A DNA stretch of 64,000 bases from Streptomyces sp. CC228A (GTDB lineage: Bacteria; Actinomycetota; Actinomycetes; Streptomycetales; Streptomycetaceae). Location of the stretch: positions 372,001-436,000 of the forward strand of contig NZ_JAJPUI010000001.1 of NCBI RefSeq assembly GCF_021390935.1, read 5' to 3'. Positions 1-8,903 of this stretch are shown one piece after another; position 1 is the stretch's first letter; every line of letters begins with the position of its first letter. The translations under genes were made by a program, and so were the position numbers. A model generated the notes under the pieces. The model did not search any database and had not been told where the DNA came from. It saw only the letters and a program-made list of their open reading frames with translations.

Positions 1-2
1 TC

Positions 3-392
3 ACGTACTTCGTCCCGGTCATCGCCACGGCGGCCGGCGTGACCCTGCTCGACGAGCCCCTCGCGTGGAACACCCCTGTCGGAGCCCTCATCGTGCTGGC
101 CGGCGCGGCCCTCACCCAGAGCCGCGGCACCACCCGCCGCGTGACGGGCCCGATCGGCCCGGCACCCGCCGTCCCCGCTCCCGGCACACAGGCCCCGCAC
201 ACACCGGATCCCGGCATATCCGCGTCCGGCTCCACCACCACCGCCGTACCGCCCGCCCCCTCGGGTGCCGTCGCCGTGCCGCCCGCCACCGCGGGCACTT
301 CAGCCACCCCGCCATCGGCCCCCGACGGCGACGGCACCGGCTCCGGCGCGCTCGCCCCCTCCCCCACCGGCCGCGGCGCGCGTCAGCCGTAG
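3..392 (+). CDS. EamA/DMT-family exporter, C-terminal part (partial)
   Basis: The window opens inside this gene; only the last about 129 residues are present. The first residues (TYFVPVIATAAGVTLLDEPL) followed by a hydrophobic segment (GALIVLAGAALTQ) match the final two membrane helices of EamA-type drug/metabolite exporters, where an acidic residue pair after TLL is usual. After the last helix comes a tail of about 85 residues very rich in Ala, Pro, Thr and Gly that is not part of the family fold and is probably a disordered cytoplasmic extension. The stop overlaps the stop of the convergent MocR gene by ten bases. Substrate unknown. It is the first of three DMT-type genes within 5.2 kb. Confidence 0.75.
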   Translation, partial: TYFVPVIATAAGVTLLDEPLAWNTPVGALIVLAGAALTQSRGTTRRVTGPIGPAPAVPAPGTQAPHTPDPGISASGSTTTAVPPAPSGAVAVPPATAGTSATPPSAPDGDGTGSGALAPSPTGRGARQP

Positions 393-1714
393 CTGCGGAC
401 CGCCACCGGCCCCGCCGCCGCCGCGACCGCCTCCGCCAGCTGCTCGACGTCGGCCGGCGTCAGCGAGGAGACGGTGAGCCGCACCGCGGGGCCGGACACC
501 ACGCGGAACCGGGCTCCTGGGGCGACCGCCCAACCGGCGTGCAGCAGCCGGGCGACCACGCCCGTCTCGTCGGCGACCGGCACCCACACGTTCATCCCGC
601 TGCGCCCGTGCGCCGCGACCCCTCGTGCCTCCAGGGCCCGGATCAGGGCGTCGCGCCGCTCGCCGTACGCCCGCGCGAGCGCGGCCCGGTCGACGGAGCC
701 GGAGCGCCACAGGTGGACCACGGCCCGCTGGAGCAGCCGACTCACCCACCCGGGTCCCAGCTGCTGGCGTCCGGTGACCCGGTCGACGGTGACCTCGTCA
801 CCGGTGAAGGCCGCCACGCGGAAGTCGGGACCACAGGCCTTGGCCACGGACCGGACGAACGCCCAGTGGCGGGTGGAGCCGGCCAGCGGATGGACGGGGA
901 GGTCGACGAAGCCGTGCCCGTGGTCGTCCTCCACGAGCAGGACCTCCGGGTACGCGGCCAGGACGGCGCGCAGTTCGGCGGCGCGGGCAGCGCCGACCGC
1001 GGCGCCGGTGGGGTTCTGCGCCCGGTCGGTCACGATGAGGGCCCGCGCGCCGTCACGCAGGGCGCGTTCCACCTCGCCGGGCAGGGGGCCGTCGTCGTCG
1101 AGCCGTACGGGCACGACCCGGAGCCCGAGCGCCGGCACGAGGTCGAGCACGCTGCCCCACCCGGGGTCCTCGACCGCCACGGCGTCACCGGGCCGCAGAT
1201 GGGCGCCGAGCACGCGCTCGATGACGTCCAGCGAGCCCGACGCGACGGCGACGGGACCGGCCGGCACCCCGTCGGCGTCCAACGCGGCCCGCACGAGGTC
1301 CGCGAACTCCTCGTCCACGGCCGACAGCCCGTACAACCCGGGTGCCGCGTCGTACTCGCGCGCGGCGGCCGCCAGGGCGTCGGAGAGCCGCGGGAGGAGC
1401 GTCGGGTCCGGATTGCCCTCGCCGATGTCCCGCACCCCGGCGGGCGCCTCGATCCGGAGGGTGCCCCGGGCGGTGGTGGCCGGTCGCGGCCGCACGCGGG
1501 TGCCCCTGCGCCCGGCGGTCTCGATGACGCCCCGCTCGCGCAGGGTGCGGTAGGCGGCAGCGACGGTATGGGGATTGACGCCCAGTTCCCTCGCCAACTC
1601 CCTCATGGGCGGCAGGTGTTGGCCCGGCGCGAGCGCACCCGAGCCGACGCCGCGCTCCACGCTGGCCGCAATCTCCGATGCACGGGACCCTTCGATCCGA
1701 TAATCTCCTAGCAC
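383..1714 (-). CDS. MocR-type GntR/aminotransferase fusion transcriptional regulator
   Basis: An N-terminal GntR winged helix (about residues 8-75, with LPPMRELARELGVNPHTVAA) is joined to a fold-type I aminotransferase-like domain that runs to the end. The PLP-binding part is visible around VEDDHGHGF and FVRSVAKACGPDFR, where the lysine expected to bind PLP lies. Such regulators sense PLP and commonly control vitamin B6 or divergent neighbour genes. It is divergent from an oxidase of the PNPOx fold, which fits. The start is placed at GTG 1714 because a promoter-like ATGACA-18-CATAAT ends six or seven bases upstream and there is no ribosome binding site, so the mRNA is probably leaderless. A TTG at 1720 is in frame and is the alternative. 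Confidence 0.85.
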   Translation of the reverse strand: MLGDYRIEGSRASEIAASVERGVGSGALAPGQHLPPMRELARELGVNPHTVAAAYRTLRERGVIETAGRRGTRVRPRPATTARGTLRIEAPAGVRDIGEGNPDPTLLPRLSDALAAAAREYDAAPGLYGLSAVDEEFADLVRAALDADGVPAGPVAVASGSLDVIERVLGAHLRPGDAVAVEDPGWGSVLDLVPALGLRVVPVRLDDDGPLPGEVERALRDGARALIVTDRAQNPTGAAVGAARAAELRAVLAAYPEVLLVEDDHGHGFVDLPVHPLAGSTRHWAFVRSVAKACGPDFRVAAFTGDEVTVDRVTGRQQLGPGWVSRLLQRAVVHLWRSGSVDRAALARAYGERRDALIRALEARGVAAHGRSGMNVWVPVADETGVVARLLHAGWAVAPGARFRVVSGPAVRLTVSSLTPADVEQLAEAVAAAAGPVAVRSYG

Positions 1715-1739
1715 AATCAAGATTATGCACTAGCACAAT
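1708..1739. promoter_or_regulatory. Direct-repeat operator between MocR gene and PNPOx-fold gene
   Basis: The 10-bp sequence CTAGCACAAT occurs at 1708-1717 and again at 1730-1739, with starts 22 bp apart (about two helix turns). One copy covers the proposed leaderless start of the MocR gene and the other lies in its promoter spacer. MocR regulators typically bind two direct repeats, so this is the probable operator for autorepression and control of the divergent gene. The repeat is seen directly; binding is inferred. Confidence 0.7.
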
Positions 1740-1751
1740 AGGGGATGTCAT
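1722..1751 (-). promoter_or_regulatory. Promoter of the MocR gene, leaderless type
   Basis: Read on the minus strand, ATGACA (1751-1746) and CATAAT (1727-1722) are separated by 18 bp and resemble -35 and -10 boxes of the principal sigma factor. Transcription would begin about at the GTG at 1714. The -35 box overlaps the start codon of the divergent gene at 1750, so the two promoters or starts are tightly interlocked. Confidence 0.5.
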
Positions 1752-2475
1752 GTCGGAAGCAGTACCGCCCTCCTCCTCCGCCTCCGCCGCCTCCGTCGGC
1801 ACCGCCGCCGCGGGACGGTACGAGCCGACGGACCGCACCGTCCCGGCGCGCGCCCGTGAGCGGGCGTCGTACGACAGGGAGCTGGTCCACGCGATACTCG
1901 ACGAGGCGTACGTCTGCCACCTGGGGTACGTGCGCGACGGCGCCCCGGTCGTCCTGCCGACCCTGTACGGCCGGGTGGGCGACCGCCTCTACGTCCACGG
2001 TTCGACCGGGTCGCGGCCGCTGCGGATGGCGGGCGGACGCAGCGAGGACGCGCCGGGGCTGGCCGTCTGCCTGACGGTGACCCATGTCGACGGGCTGGTG
2101 CTGGCCCGCTCCGCCTTCCACCACTCGGTGAACTACCGCTCCGTCATGGTCCACGGCACCGCGCACCAGGTCACCGACCCCGAGGAGAAGCGGATCGCGC
2201 TGGATGCCCTCGTCGACCACGTGGTGCCGGGCAGGTCCCGGGACTCGCGCCCGGCCGACGCCAAGGAGCTCGCGGCGACCGCGGTCCTGCGCCTGGACCT
2301 TGCCGAAGTGTCCGCCAAGGTGCGCACCGGAGACGCCAACGACGAGCCCGAGGACCTGGGTCTGCCTCACTGGGCGGGCGTCGTTCCGGTCGCGGTGCAC
2401 CACGGCACGCCTGTCGCGAACCACGACCTGCGGCCGTCCGTGCCGCTCCCCGGCTACCTCGCCGCACCGCGCTGA
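1750..2475 (+). CDS. Pyridoxamine 5'-phosphate oxidase-family (PNPOx-fold) flavoprotein
   Basis: A 241-residue protein with the split-barrel fold of the PNPOx/NimA-like group. Residues near LDEAYVCHLGYV, the TLYGRVGDRLYVHGSTGSR strand pair, and FHHSVNYRSVMVHG are typical of FMN- or F420-binding members of this group. It is not the biosynthetic PdxH (too divergent, different C-terminus), so the substrate is unknown. The start is ATG 1750 with GGGGA four bases upstream; an in-frame extension to 1678 would run back through the operator and is not favoured. It is divergently paired with the MocR regulator, which probably controls it in response to PLP. Confidence 0.8.
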   Translation: MSEAVPPSSSASAASVGTAAAGRYEPTDRTVPARARERASYDRELVHAILDEAYVCHLGYVRDGAPVVLPTLYGRVGDRLYVHGSTGSRPLRMAGGRSEDAPGLAVCLTVTHVDGLVLARSAFHHSVNYRSVMVHGTAHQVTDPEEKRIALDALVDHVVPGRSRDSRPADAKELAATAVLRLDLAEVSAKVRTGDANDEPEDLGLPHWAGVVPVAVHHGTPVANHDLRPSVPLPGYLAAPR

Positions 2476-2881
2476 GCCGGGCGACGGGCTGCACGAGCGC
2501 GAGCGCCCCGGGCGTCACCAGCGACGCGCCGGTCAGCAGGTGACGCACGTGAGGCACCCGGCTACGGGGGGGACCGGCGCGACAGCGAGTCGACGGGCCC
2601 GGATACCGGCCCACCGGCCAGGCGGCGGGTGGGCCGGTCCCGACCACCGCCCACTGCCGTCCGGCCCGACCACCGGCCACCGGCCTCCGGTCACCTGGCC
2701 CGGCCACCGCCCACCGGCCGCTCAGCCCGATCGCTGCCGACCGGTCCGGCGGACCGCCCGGCCCCGCCAACGACCACCCGCCCGGCGGCAGATGGAACGG
2801 TTCCGGACACCGGCCGCCCAGCGCGGCGGCAGGGCGACCCGAGGCAAGGCGACCGGGCCGGGCACCGGTTTCCGCGCGCCG
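2476..2881. other. Intergenic spacer, low-complexity, no gene seen
   Basis: About 400 bases between the ends of the flavoprotein gene and the DMT exporter. From about 2590 to 2790 it is dominated by imperfect CCGGCCAC/ACCACCCG words. Frames are open on both strands but none has a plausible start, ribosome site or family resemblance. Confidence 0.5.
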
Positions 2882-3967
2882 CTATGCGGCGACCGCCTCC
2901 GCGCTCCTGCGCCGTACCACCGCGAGCCTGGTCTCGGCGAACGCGAGGCCGGAGACGGCCGCGAGCAGCAGCAGCGTCCCGGCGACGGTGGCGGCCGTCA
3001 GCCGCTCACCCAGCAGGGTGACCGCGATGACCGCCGCGCTCACCGGCTCCAGCAGCATGATCACCGACACGGTCGCGGCCCGCACCACGGCGGCACCCGC
3101 GAAGTACAGCGCGTAGGCGAGCGCGGTCGGCACGGCCGCCACGTACGCCAGCAGCGCCGCCACCTCCACGTACTGCGCCGTGTACGGCAGCAGCCCCTCC
3201 GCCAGGGCGAGCGGCAGCAGCCCGACCGCGCCGATGGCGAACGCCCACGTGCTGGTGGCCAGGGCGTCGCCGCCGCCCCCGTCCCGGCCCAGCCACCGGG
3301 TGATCAGCGTGACCGCGGCGTACGCGGCGGCCGACAGCAGGGCCAGGGCCACCCCGGCCGGCCGTACGGAGCCCGAGCCGCCGCCGAGGACCAGCACGAC
3401 CAGCCCGGCGAGCGCCCCGGCGACCGCTGTCACGCCGCCGGCCCCGAGGCGCTCCCCCATGGTCAGGCGTGCCCCGAGCGCGATGAGGACCGGCCCGGCG
3501 CCCAGGGTGACGACCGTGCCGACGGCCAGTCCCGTCGCCTCGACGGCCGCGAAGTACGCGCTCTGGAACACGGTGAGGCCGACGCCGGTACCGACGATGC
3601 GCAGCGCCCTGCGCCGACGCGGTTCGGTGCGGGCGGCGCCGTCCCGCGCCGCTTCCGCATCCGCGGCTCGGCCCCTCGCGGCGGCGCGGCCGCGGCGGCG
3701 CAGCGCGAGGACACCGGACATGAGCAGGAGTCCGCCGACGCAGCGCCAGAAGGACAGCGCGAGCGGGCCGATGTCGCTGATCCGGTACACCAGCGAGGCG
3801 GCGGCCCCGGCGGTGCCCCAGGCGATCCCGGCGACGATCAGGTAGAGCAGCGCCCGCCCGACGGAGGCCGGAGCGGTCCCGCGGGCGGCGGAGTCCGCAG
3901 CGCCCGTGCGGACGGCCCGGAGCTCACCGGCTTCGGGCGCGGCAGTACGAAGGGAGTGGTTCGACAC
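2882..3967 (-). CDS. EamA/DMT-family transporter
   Basis: A 361-residue integral membrane protein with about ten hydrophobic segments in two EamA repeats. The first repeat begins [20 protein letters not shown] and the second [20 protein letters not shown]. The conserved [21 protein letters not shown] segment near the C-terminus is diagnostic for the family. An N-terminal tail of about 38 residues and a charged Arg/Ala loop between helices 3 and 4 (about residues 98-123) face the cytoplasm. The start ATG 3967 is preceded by CTCCAGGAGAAG. Members export amino acids, metabolites or drugs; nothing here shows which. The next gene on the same strand is another DMT transporter, but a gap of about 180 bp separates them. 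Confidence 0.85.
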   Translation of the reverse strand: MSNHSLRTAAPEAGELRAVRTGAADSAARGTAPASVGRALLYLIVAGIAWGTAGAAASLVYRISDIGPLALSFWRCVGGLLLMSGVLALRRRGRAAARGRAADAEAARDGAARTEPRRRRALRIVGTGVGLTVFQSAYFAAVEATGLAVGTVVTLGAGPVLIALGARLTMGERLGAGGVTAVAGALAGLVVLVLGGGSGSVRPAGVALALLSAAAYAAVTLITRWLGRDGGGGDALATSTWAFAIGAVGLLPLALAEGLLPYTAQYVEVAALLAYVAAVPTALAYALYFAGAAVVRAATVSVIMLLEPVSAAVIAVTLLGERLTAATVAGTLLLLAAVSGLAFAETRLAVVRRRSAEAVAA

Positions 3968-4150
3968 GTGACTTCTCCTGGAGGAGACGAGGGAAAGGCC
4001 GCTGGAGCGCGCGTGGGCGCGCCTGGTTCCGCGTACGGGCAGCGGCGTTCCGCTCGGGGCGCAGCCCGAGCCGGGTCCTCTTCAGGAGTGCGGCGCCGCC
4101 CGCCTCAGGCGGCGGGCGGCGGAAGTACGGTCGCGTGCATGCCCGGCACT

Positions 4151-5170
4151 CTACGGCGCGCCCTGTCCCGCGGACAACCGCCCCTCGCCCTGCACGGGGG
4201 CCTGCCCGCCCGGGCGAGCGGCGTCGGCGGGCGACCCGGCCACGGGCCCCGACGGTGCCGTGGGCTTGGGCGACTGGGCGATGAAGGCACCGACCAGGAC
4301 GAGGACACCGCCCGCGATCTGCGGTGCGGACAGGTGCTCGCCGAGCAGCACCCACGCGAGCACCGTGGCGACGACCGCCTCCAGGCAGGCCACCACTCCG
4401 GCCACCTGCGGGGAGAGCTTCCGTACGGAGATGATGCCGGTGACGTAGGCCAGGACGGTCGCGATCAGCACGATCCAGGCGAGCAGCGCCCAGGCGGGCA
4501 CGCTGGAGCCGGCCACCGCGGCGGCGCCGAGCAGCACCTCGGCGTCCATGCCCCAGGGCCGTGCGACGACGGTGAGGACGACGGCGCCGATGAGCAGCCC
4601 GTACGCGATGACGCCGAGCGGGTCCGCGGGTTCGGTCCCGTCACCGCCGTGGTCGGCGAGGATGAAGTAGCCGGCCTGGCAGAAGGCCGCGCACAGGGCG
4701 AGGACGAGGCCGACGACGTCGAAGCCGAGCCCGGCCCAGACCTCCACGACGCACGCGAGGCCGCCGACGGCGAGGACCACGCCGAGCGCTGCGGCCCGGG
4801 TCACGGGGCGCCGCTGGACGAACCGGACCCAGCCGAGGACGAGCGCCGGGCCGAGGTACTCGATGAGGAGGGCGACCCCGACGGGGATACGGGACAGCGC
4901 GGCGAAGTAGAACGCCTGCACGCCGGCCACGGCGAACAGCCCGAATCCGGCCAGCAGTGCGGGCCTGCGGCGCAGCAGGTCGCGGTGGCGCCAGGCCACG
5001 GGCAGCATGACCAGTGCCGCGCCCGCCACCCTGAGCCACACCACGTGCAGCGGGTCGAGGCCCGCCTCGATGAGCGGCTTCGCCGCGACACCTGATCCAC
5101 CGAACGCGAACGCCGAGGCCAGGGCGAGTCCCAGGCCGACGTTCCTCACCTGAGCCGTCTGCATCGGCAC
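4151..5170 (-). CDS. EamA/DMT-family transporter
   Basis: A 339-residue membrane protein with ten predicted helices in two EamA repeats, starting VGLGLALASAFAFGGSGVAA and, for the second repeat, DVVGLVLALCAAFCQAGYFI. The motif SPQVAGVVACLEAVVATVLA followed by LGEHLS is the classic end of the second repeat. A 40-residue cytoplasmic tail follows the last helix. It is only distantly related to the neighbour at 2882-3967, so this is not a recent tandem duplication. Start is ATG 5170. Substrate unknown. Confidence 0.85.
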   Translation of the reverse strand: MPMQTAQVRNVGLGLALASAFAFGGSGVAAKPLIEAGLDPLHVVWLRVAGAALVMLPVAWRHRDLLRRRPALLAGFGLFAVAGVQAFYFAALSRIPVGVALLIEYLGPALVLGWVRFVQRRPVTRAAALGVVLAVGGLACVVEVWAGLGFDVVGLVLALCAAFCQAGYFILADHGGDGTEPADPLGVIAYGLLIGAVVLTVVARPWGMDAEVLLGAAAVAGSSVPAWALLAWIVLIATVLAYVTGIISVRKLSPQVAGVVACLEAVVATVLAWVLLGEHLSAPQIAGGVLVLVGAFIAQSPKPTAPSGPVAGSPADAARPGGQAPVQGEGRLSAGQGAP

Positions 5171-5187
5171 ATGATGGCAGGCAGCAG

Positions 5188-5865
5188 TCAGGAGCGTAAA
5201 GGCAGTGACACCTGTTGAGACGGCGGCCGCCGCAGCGCCTCTTCCCGGTCCGGAACAGCAGCCGCCGCAGCGGGCCCAGCGTCAGGCGCCGCCTCCCCGC
5301 GAGGCGCCGGGAACGGCGTCGGAACGGGCGCCGCGCACGGAGCCCCGTCGGCCGGCCAGGCGCAAGCGACCCCCGCCCGCCGCAGCACGTCGACGGCCCG
5401 GCACGCCGGGTCGGAGGTCATCGCGGCGAGCAGGTCGAGCGCGTCGGCCCGGGCGGCGCCGCGCGCCCCGGCCCGCCGGAGGGCGCGCCTGGCCGCGGCC
5501 GCCGCGGCGGGCGACCACCCGGACCAGCCGGTCGCGCAGTCGTCCTCGGGTGACGTCAGGCCCGCCTCCTCCGCCGACTCCTGCCAGCGCAGGCCGTAGC
5601 CGATGCTGCGCTGCACGAGGTAGCCGAGCACGCGGGCCGTCTGCGCCCCGTCGCCGATGGCGGCCCGTACGTCGGGCACCGACTCCAGCAGGGAGTGGAG
5701 GAGATGGGCCGTGTCGATCTGGTGATCCCCGGCACGCGCCGCCCGGCGCCTCGCACCGGAGACGGCGGCGGCCAACTCGGCGGTGAAGCCGGGGTGGTCC
5801 CCGGCATGGCGGCCGCCCGGCGGGCCGGGGGCCGCTCCCGGCGCTTTCGGGGTGGAGCTGTGCAC
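5188..5865 (-). CDS. Orphan Clp N-terminal (Clp_N) domain protein
   Basis: A 225-residue protein with one or two copies of the double Clp repeat: FTAELAAAVSGARRRAARAG followed by DHQIDTAHLLHSLLES matches the first helix pair of the ClpA/ClpC N-domain, and a second, weaker repeat runs about residues 110-165. There is no ATPase domain, so this is a free-standing adaptor-type N-domain. Such proteins may bind substrates or other adaptors, but no partner is visible here. The C-terminal 50 residues are Pro/Ala-rich and probably disordered. The gene is divergent from the small unknown gene at 6062. Confidence 0.7.
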   Translation of the reverse strand: MHSSTPKAPGAAPGPPGGRHAGDHPGFTAELAAAVSGARRRAARAGDHQIDTAHLLHSLLESVPDVRAAIGDGAQTARVLGYLVQRSIGYGLRWQESAEEAGLTSPEDDCATGWSGWSPAAAAAARRALRRAGARGAARADALDLLAAMTSDPACRAVDVLRRAGVACAWPADGAPCAAPVPTPFPAPRGEAAPDAGPAAAAAVPDREEALRRPPSQQVSLPLRS

Positions 5866-6061
5866 ACTTCCACCTCATCAGCCGCGGCGGCCCGGTGTCG
5901 TCGCCGCGGGGAACCATGTGCGCGTCCCACGCAGGTCGGGCGCCACCGCTGTCCTCTCCTCCTCAAGGAGGAGACCGAGTGCCGCTGCTCGCGGGGCGCG
6001 CGCCGACCCGCTGCGCGCCCCGGAGGCAACCACGGCGGCCGGGGCGTTCGTCTCGCCCGTT

Positions 6062-6244
6062 GTGTTCTGGATGGTCTCCCTGCTCGCCCTCGACGGCCGG
6101 CAGTACGTCTACCGGGTGTACGCCCCGGACGACGCACGGCCGGGCGACCTGTTCTGGGCGGCCTTCCACTGCCACGACGAGGAGCAGCGCCCGCGGGCCT
6201 CGGACGCCTTCGACTCGGCCGAGATCTGGCGGGCGGTGTGCTGA
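6062..6244 (+). CDS. Small conserved-looking protein of unknown function
   Basis: About 60 residues, reading MFWMVSLLALDGRQYVYRVY and ending with an acidic, Cys/His-containing segment (FHCHDEEQ) before a terminal WRAVC. The start is GTG 6062 or ATG 6071; the frame continues open upstream but that part reads as Arg/Pro-rich noise. I do not recognise the family. Aromatic and acidic residues are spread as in a folded small domain. The nearest neighbours do not suggest a role. Confidence 0.45.
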   Translation: MFWMVSLLALDGRQYVYRVYAPDDARPGDLFWAAFHCHDEEQRPRASDAFDSAEIWRAVC

Positions 6245-6274
6245 CCCGCCGGCCCCCGCCCCGGCAGCCCGGGA

Positions 6275-6352
6275 CGCCCCACCGCCACGCCCCACCGCCC
6301 TGCCCCACCGCCATGCCCCACCGCCCTGCCTCACCGCCACGCCCCACCGCCC
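6275..6352. repeat. 13-bp tandem repeat, six copies
   Basis: Six head-to-tail copies of YGCCCCACCGCCM (6275, 6288, 6301, 6314, 6327, 6340), with a further partial copy after a GGCGGCCCGGGA interruption near 6370. Units differ only at the first and last base plus one C-to-T. It lies in the 430-base spacer upstream of the PhzF-like gene; no gene is visible in that spacer. Confidence 0.9.
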
Positions 6353-6677
6353 TGCCCCGGCGGCCCGGGACGCCCCACCGCCATGCCCCGCCGGCCCTCG
6401 GCGGCCCGGGACGCACCGCCATCACCTGGCGCCCCCTGAGCCGCCCGCCCCCGGTCCCCCGCATCCGTGAGCAGTCGACGCCTGCACGGCCGCGCCCCCG
6501 CCCGCCCCGACCGCCGACAGGGCCGCGCCCCGCCCGCCCCGACTGCCGTCATGGCGGGCGAGGGGCCTGGATCCATCCGCGCGCCCCGTCCAGTGGTGCC
6601 GGCCTCCCCCGCCGACCGGTCCAGTCGCCGCGGATTGGCCTTGGCCGCATCTGCCGCGGCGCCTCTACGGTCGGTCC

Positions 6678-7487
6678 ATGCGTATCCGAATCGTCGACGC
6701 CTTCACCGACCGCCCCTTCTCCGGCAACCCCGCCGGAGTGCTGCTCCTCGACTCCTTCCCCGACGACGGCTGGCTGCAGCGGGTCGCCGCGGAGGTCAAC
6801 CTCTCCGAAACCGCCTTCGCGCACCCGCTGCCGGAGGGCGGCGACGCCGACTGGGCGCTGCGCTGGTTCACCCCGGTCGCCGAGGTCGACATGTGCGGCC
6901 ACGCCACCCTCGCGACCGCACACGTCCTGCGGACCACCGGCCAGGGCGCGGGCACGGTGCGGTTCGCCGCGCGCTGCGGGATCCTCACCACCGAGGACGG
7001 CGGTGACGGCGCGATCACGATGGACTTCCCCACGTCGTCCCTGACCCCCGTGGAGACCCCGCGCGGGCTCGCCGAGGCGCTCGGCGCGGAGGTCCTGTCC
7101 GTGCACGACACCTCGGAGCACGTGGGCGACCTGCTCGTGGAGCTGCGCGACGAGGCGGCCGTGCGGTCCCTGGCACCCGACCTGGCCGCGCTGGCCGCCC
7201 TGTCGAAACGGGGCGTCATCGCCACGGCGCCCGCGGCGGACCCGGCGGGCGGCCACGACTTCGCGTCCCGGTGCTTCTTCCCCCGGCTGGGCATCGACGA
7301 GGACCCGGTCACGGGCAGCGCGCACACGGCGCTGGCACCCTTCTGGGCGCGGCGGTTCGGCCGGACGGAGCTGACGGGCCTTCAGGGCGGGTCCCGCACC
7401 GGTGTGGTGCGGACCGCGCTGCGCGGCGAGCGCACCCTGCTCACCGGGCACGCCGTGACGGTCCTGGACGGCGCCCTGCTCGCCTGA
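6678..7487 (+). CDS. PhzF-family isomerase/epimerase
   Basis: A 269-residue protein of the PhzF family (diaminopimelate-epimerase fold, two similar halves). It shows the opening VDAFTDRPFSGNPAGVLLLD, the catalytic glutamate in NLSETAFAHP, the substrate loop WFTPVAEVDMCGHAT, and the second-half motif EDPVTGSAHTAL. Length matches the family. PhzF itself isomerises a phenazine precursor, but no phenazine genes are present, so the substrate here is unknown and the gene is probably metabolic rather than antibiotic-related. Start is ATG 6678; there is no neighbouring gene on the same strand close enough for an operon. Confidence 0.85.
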   Translation: MRIRIVDAFTDRPFSGNPAGVLLLDSFPDDGWLQRVAAEVNLSETAFAHPLPEGGDADWALRWFTPVAEVDMCGHATLATAHVLRTTGQGAGTVRFAARCGILTTEDGGDGAITMDFPTSSLTPVETPRGLAEALGAEVLSVHDTSEHVGDLLVELRDEAAVRSLAPDLAALAALSKRGVIATAPAADPAGGHDFASRCFFPRLGIDEDPVTGSAHTALAPFWARRFGRTELTGLQGGSRTGVVRTALRGERTLLTGHAVTVLDGALLA

Positions 7488-7789
7488 CCCCGAGCCCGCC
7501 ACCGGCCCGCGAGGGGCCGATCGACCGCCCGCCGCCCCGAGGGCCGCAGGTCCGCCGCCTGCGCCGCAGGGACGGCGGGCCCACTCCACCCCCACCTCGG
7601 GATTTCGGGGCCCCTGCCCCGCACGACGTGGATCGCAGGGCCGCTGCCGCCACCCGGGAATGCGGCGCTCCCCGCACCGCGAGCAACTGCGCTCCCGACC
7701 GCCTCACGCCGCCGACCGCGAGCCCGCGGTGCCGCCGCCTGCCGTACGGGTACAGCAGGCGGCGGGACACCGGCGGCCGGGCGGCCCCG
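7488..7789. other. Intergenic spacer between convergent genes
   Basis: About 300 bases between the stop of the PhzF-like gene and the stop of the CPBP protease gene. I see no gene, RNA or clear terminator hairpin here. Confidence 0.4.
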
Positions 7790-8605
7790 TCACGCGGTGG
7801 GCAGCCAGCCCACCTTCCCGGCGAGCAGCCCGTACCCGACGAAGGCCACGATGTCGAGCAGCGCGTGCGCCACCACCAGCGGCCCGACGCGCCCCCAGCG
7901 CCGGTACAGCCACACGAAGACCACGCCCATCACCACATTGCCGACGAAGCCTCCGATGCCCTGGTAGAGGTGGTACGAACCGCGGAGCACCGAGCTCGCC
8001 ACCAGCGACGCCGTCGGCGACCACCCCAACTGGTCGAGCCTGCGCAGCAGGTAGCCGACGACGATGACCTCCTCCACCACGGAGTTCTGGAGCGCGGAGA
8101 GGACGAGCACGGGGTACTTCCACCACACCTCCGGCAGGTTCTCCGGCACGACGGTGAGGTTGAAGCCGCCGGCCCGGACGATCAGGTAGAAGGCCAGCCC
8201 GGCGCTCCCGATACCGGCCGCGACCAGCGCACCCCGCCAGAGGTCCTGCCACGGGGCCCGCCGGTCGAAGCCGATGGTCCGCAGCCCCGCGCCCTCGCGC
8301 AGCAGCAGGTGCGCCACCAGCACGACGGGAACCAGCGCGGTGGCGATGCCGAAGAGCTGCAAGGCCAGGTCGAGCCAGGGGCGGCCCGGAGCGAACGAGC
8401 TGTTGAGCCGGGCCGCCTGTTCGCCGAGGCCTTCCGGCTTGGTCAGTGCTCCGACGAAGCGGATGAGGGAGAGCACCGCGCTGGCGCCGAGCGACAGCGC
8501 GAGCACGATGAGGGTCTCCGTCCGCAGGGTCCGGCGCGCCGGCTCCTCGACCGTGTCCGTGAATCCCGGTGCCCCGCCGGTCCGTTCCTTGCGTCCTGCC
8601 CGCAC
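7790..8605 (-). CDS. CPBP-family intramembrane metalloprotease (CAAX protease-like)
   Basis: A 271-residue membrane protein with about eight hydrophobic segments. The family motifs are present: the double-glutamate motif NSVVEEVIVVGYLLRRL, the second motif SVLRGSYHLYQG with the conserved His, and the third in VVAHALLDIVAFVGY. These residues form the metal-binding intramembrane active site. Relatives process prenylated or bacteriocin-like peptides, or act as immunity proteins; no peptide gene is evident here. The start is GTG 8605; the frame is open far upstream only because the repeat-rich spacer lacks stops. Confidence 0.8.
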   Translation of the reverse strand: MRAGRKERTGGAPGFTDTVEEPARRTLRTETLIVLALSLGASAVLSLIRFVGALTKPEGLGEQAARLNSSFAPGRPWLDLALQLFGIATALVPVVLVAHLLLREGAGLRTIGFDRRAPWQDLWRGALVAAGIGSAGLAFYLIVRAGGFNLTVVPENLPEVWWKYPVLVLSALQNSVVEEVIVVGYLLRRLDQLGWSPTASLVASSVLRGSYHLYQGIGGFVGNVVMGVVFVWLYRRWGRVGPLVVAHALLDIVAFVGYGLLAGKVGWLPTA

Positions 8606-8903
8606 GCCGCGCCGCCTTCCGTCCGTGATCTCGCGCCGTCCAGCTTGCCCGACGCGGCGCCGGGAGGGGGCCGCGGGGCGCGGACGAACTCCGGCGCGGA
8701 CGAACTCCGGCCCGGACGCGCACCGCCCACGCAGGCGCACGGGGGTCACGGCCGCGGTGGCGATGCGGCCCCAGTCGCCCGCGCACCCCGCCGCCGGCCC
8801 CGCCCGACACGTACGGAGCCGCCGGCGTGCGCCGACCGCAGACGGATCGCGCCCCAGCCGTCCGGGCAGCCCTGCGGCACGCCGGACCGGCGGGCACCAG
8901 CGA

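Noticed and set aside
2204..5095. A 963-codon plus-strand open frame across the two DMT exporter genes
   Set aside because: It is the antisense shadow of two genes with clear membrane-protein motifs. Its translation is charge-rich noise with no fold.
6678..7487. Phenazine biosynthesis cluster
   Set aside because: A PhzF-family protein alone, without other phz genes, does not indicate phenazine production.
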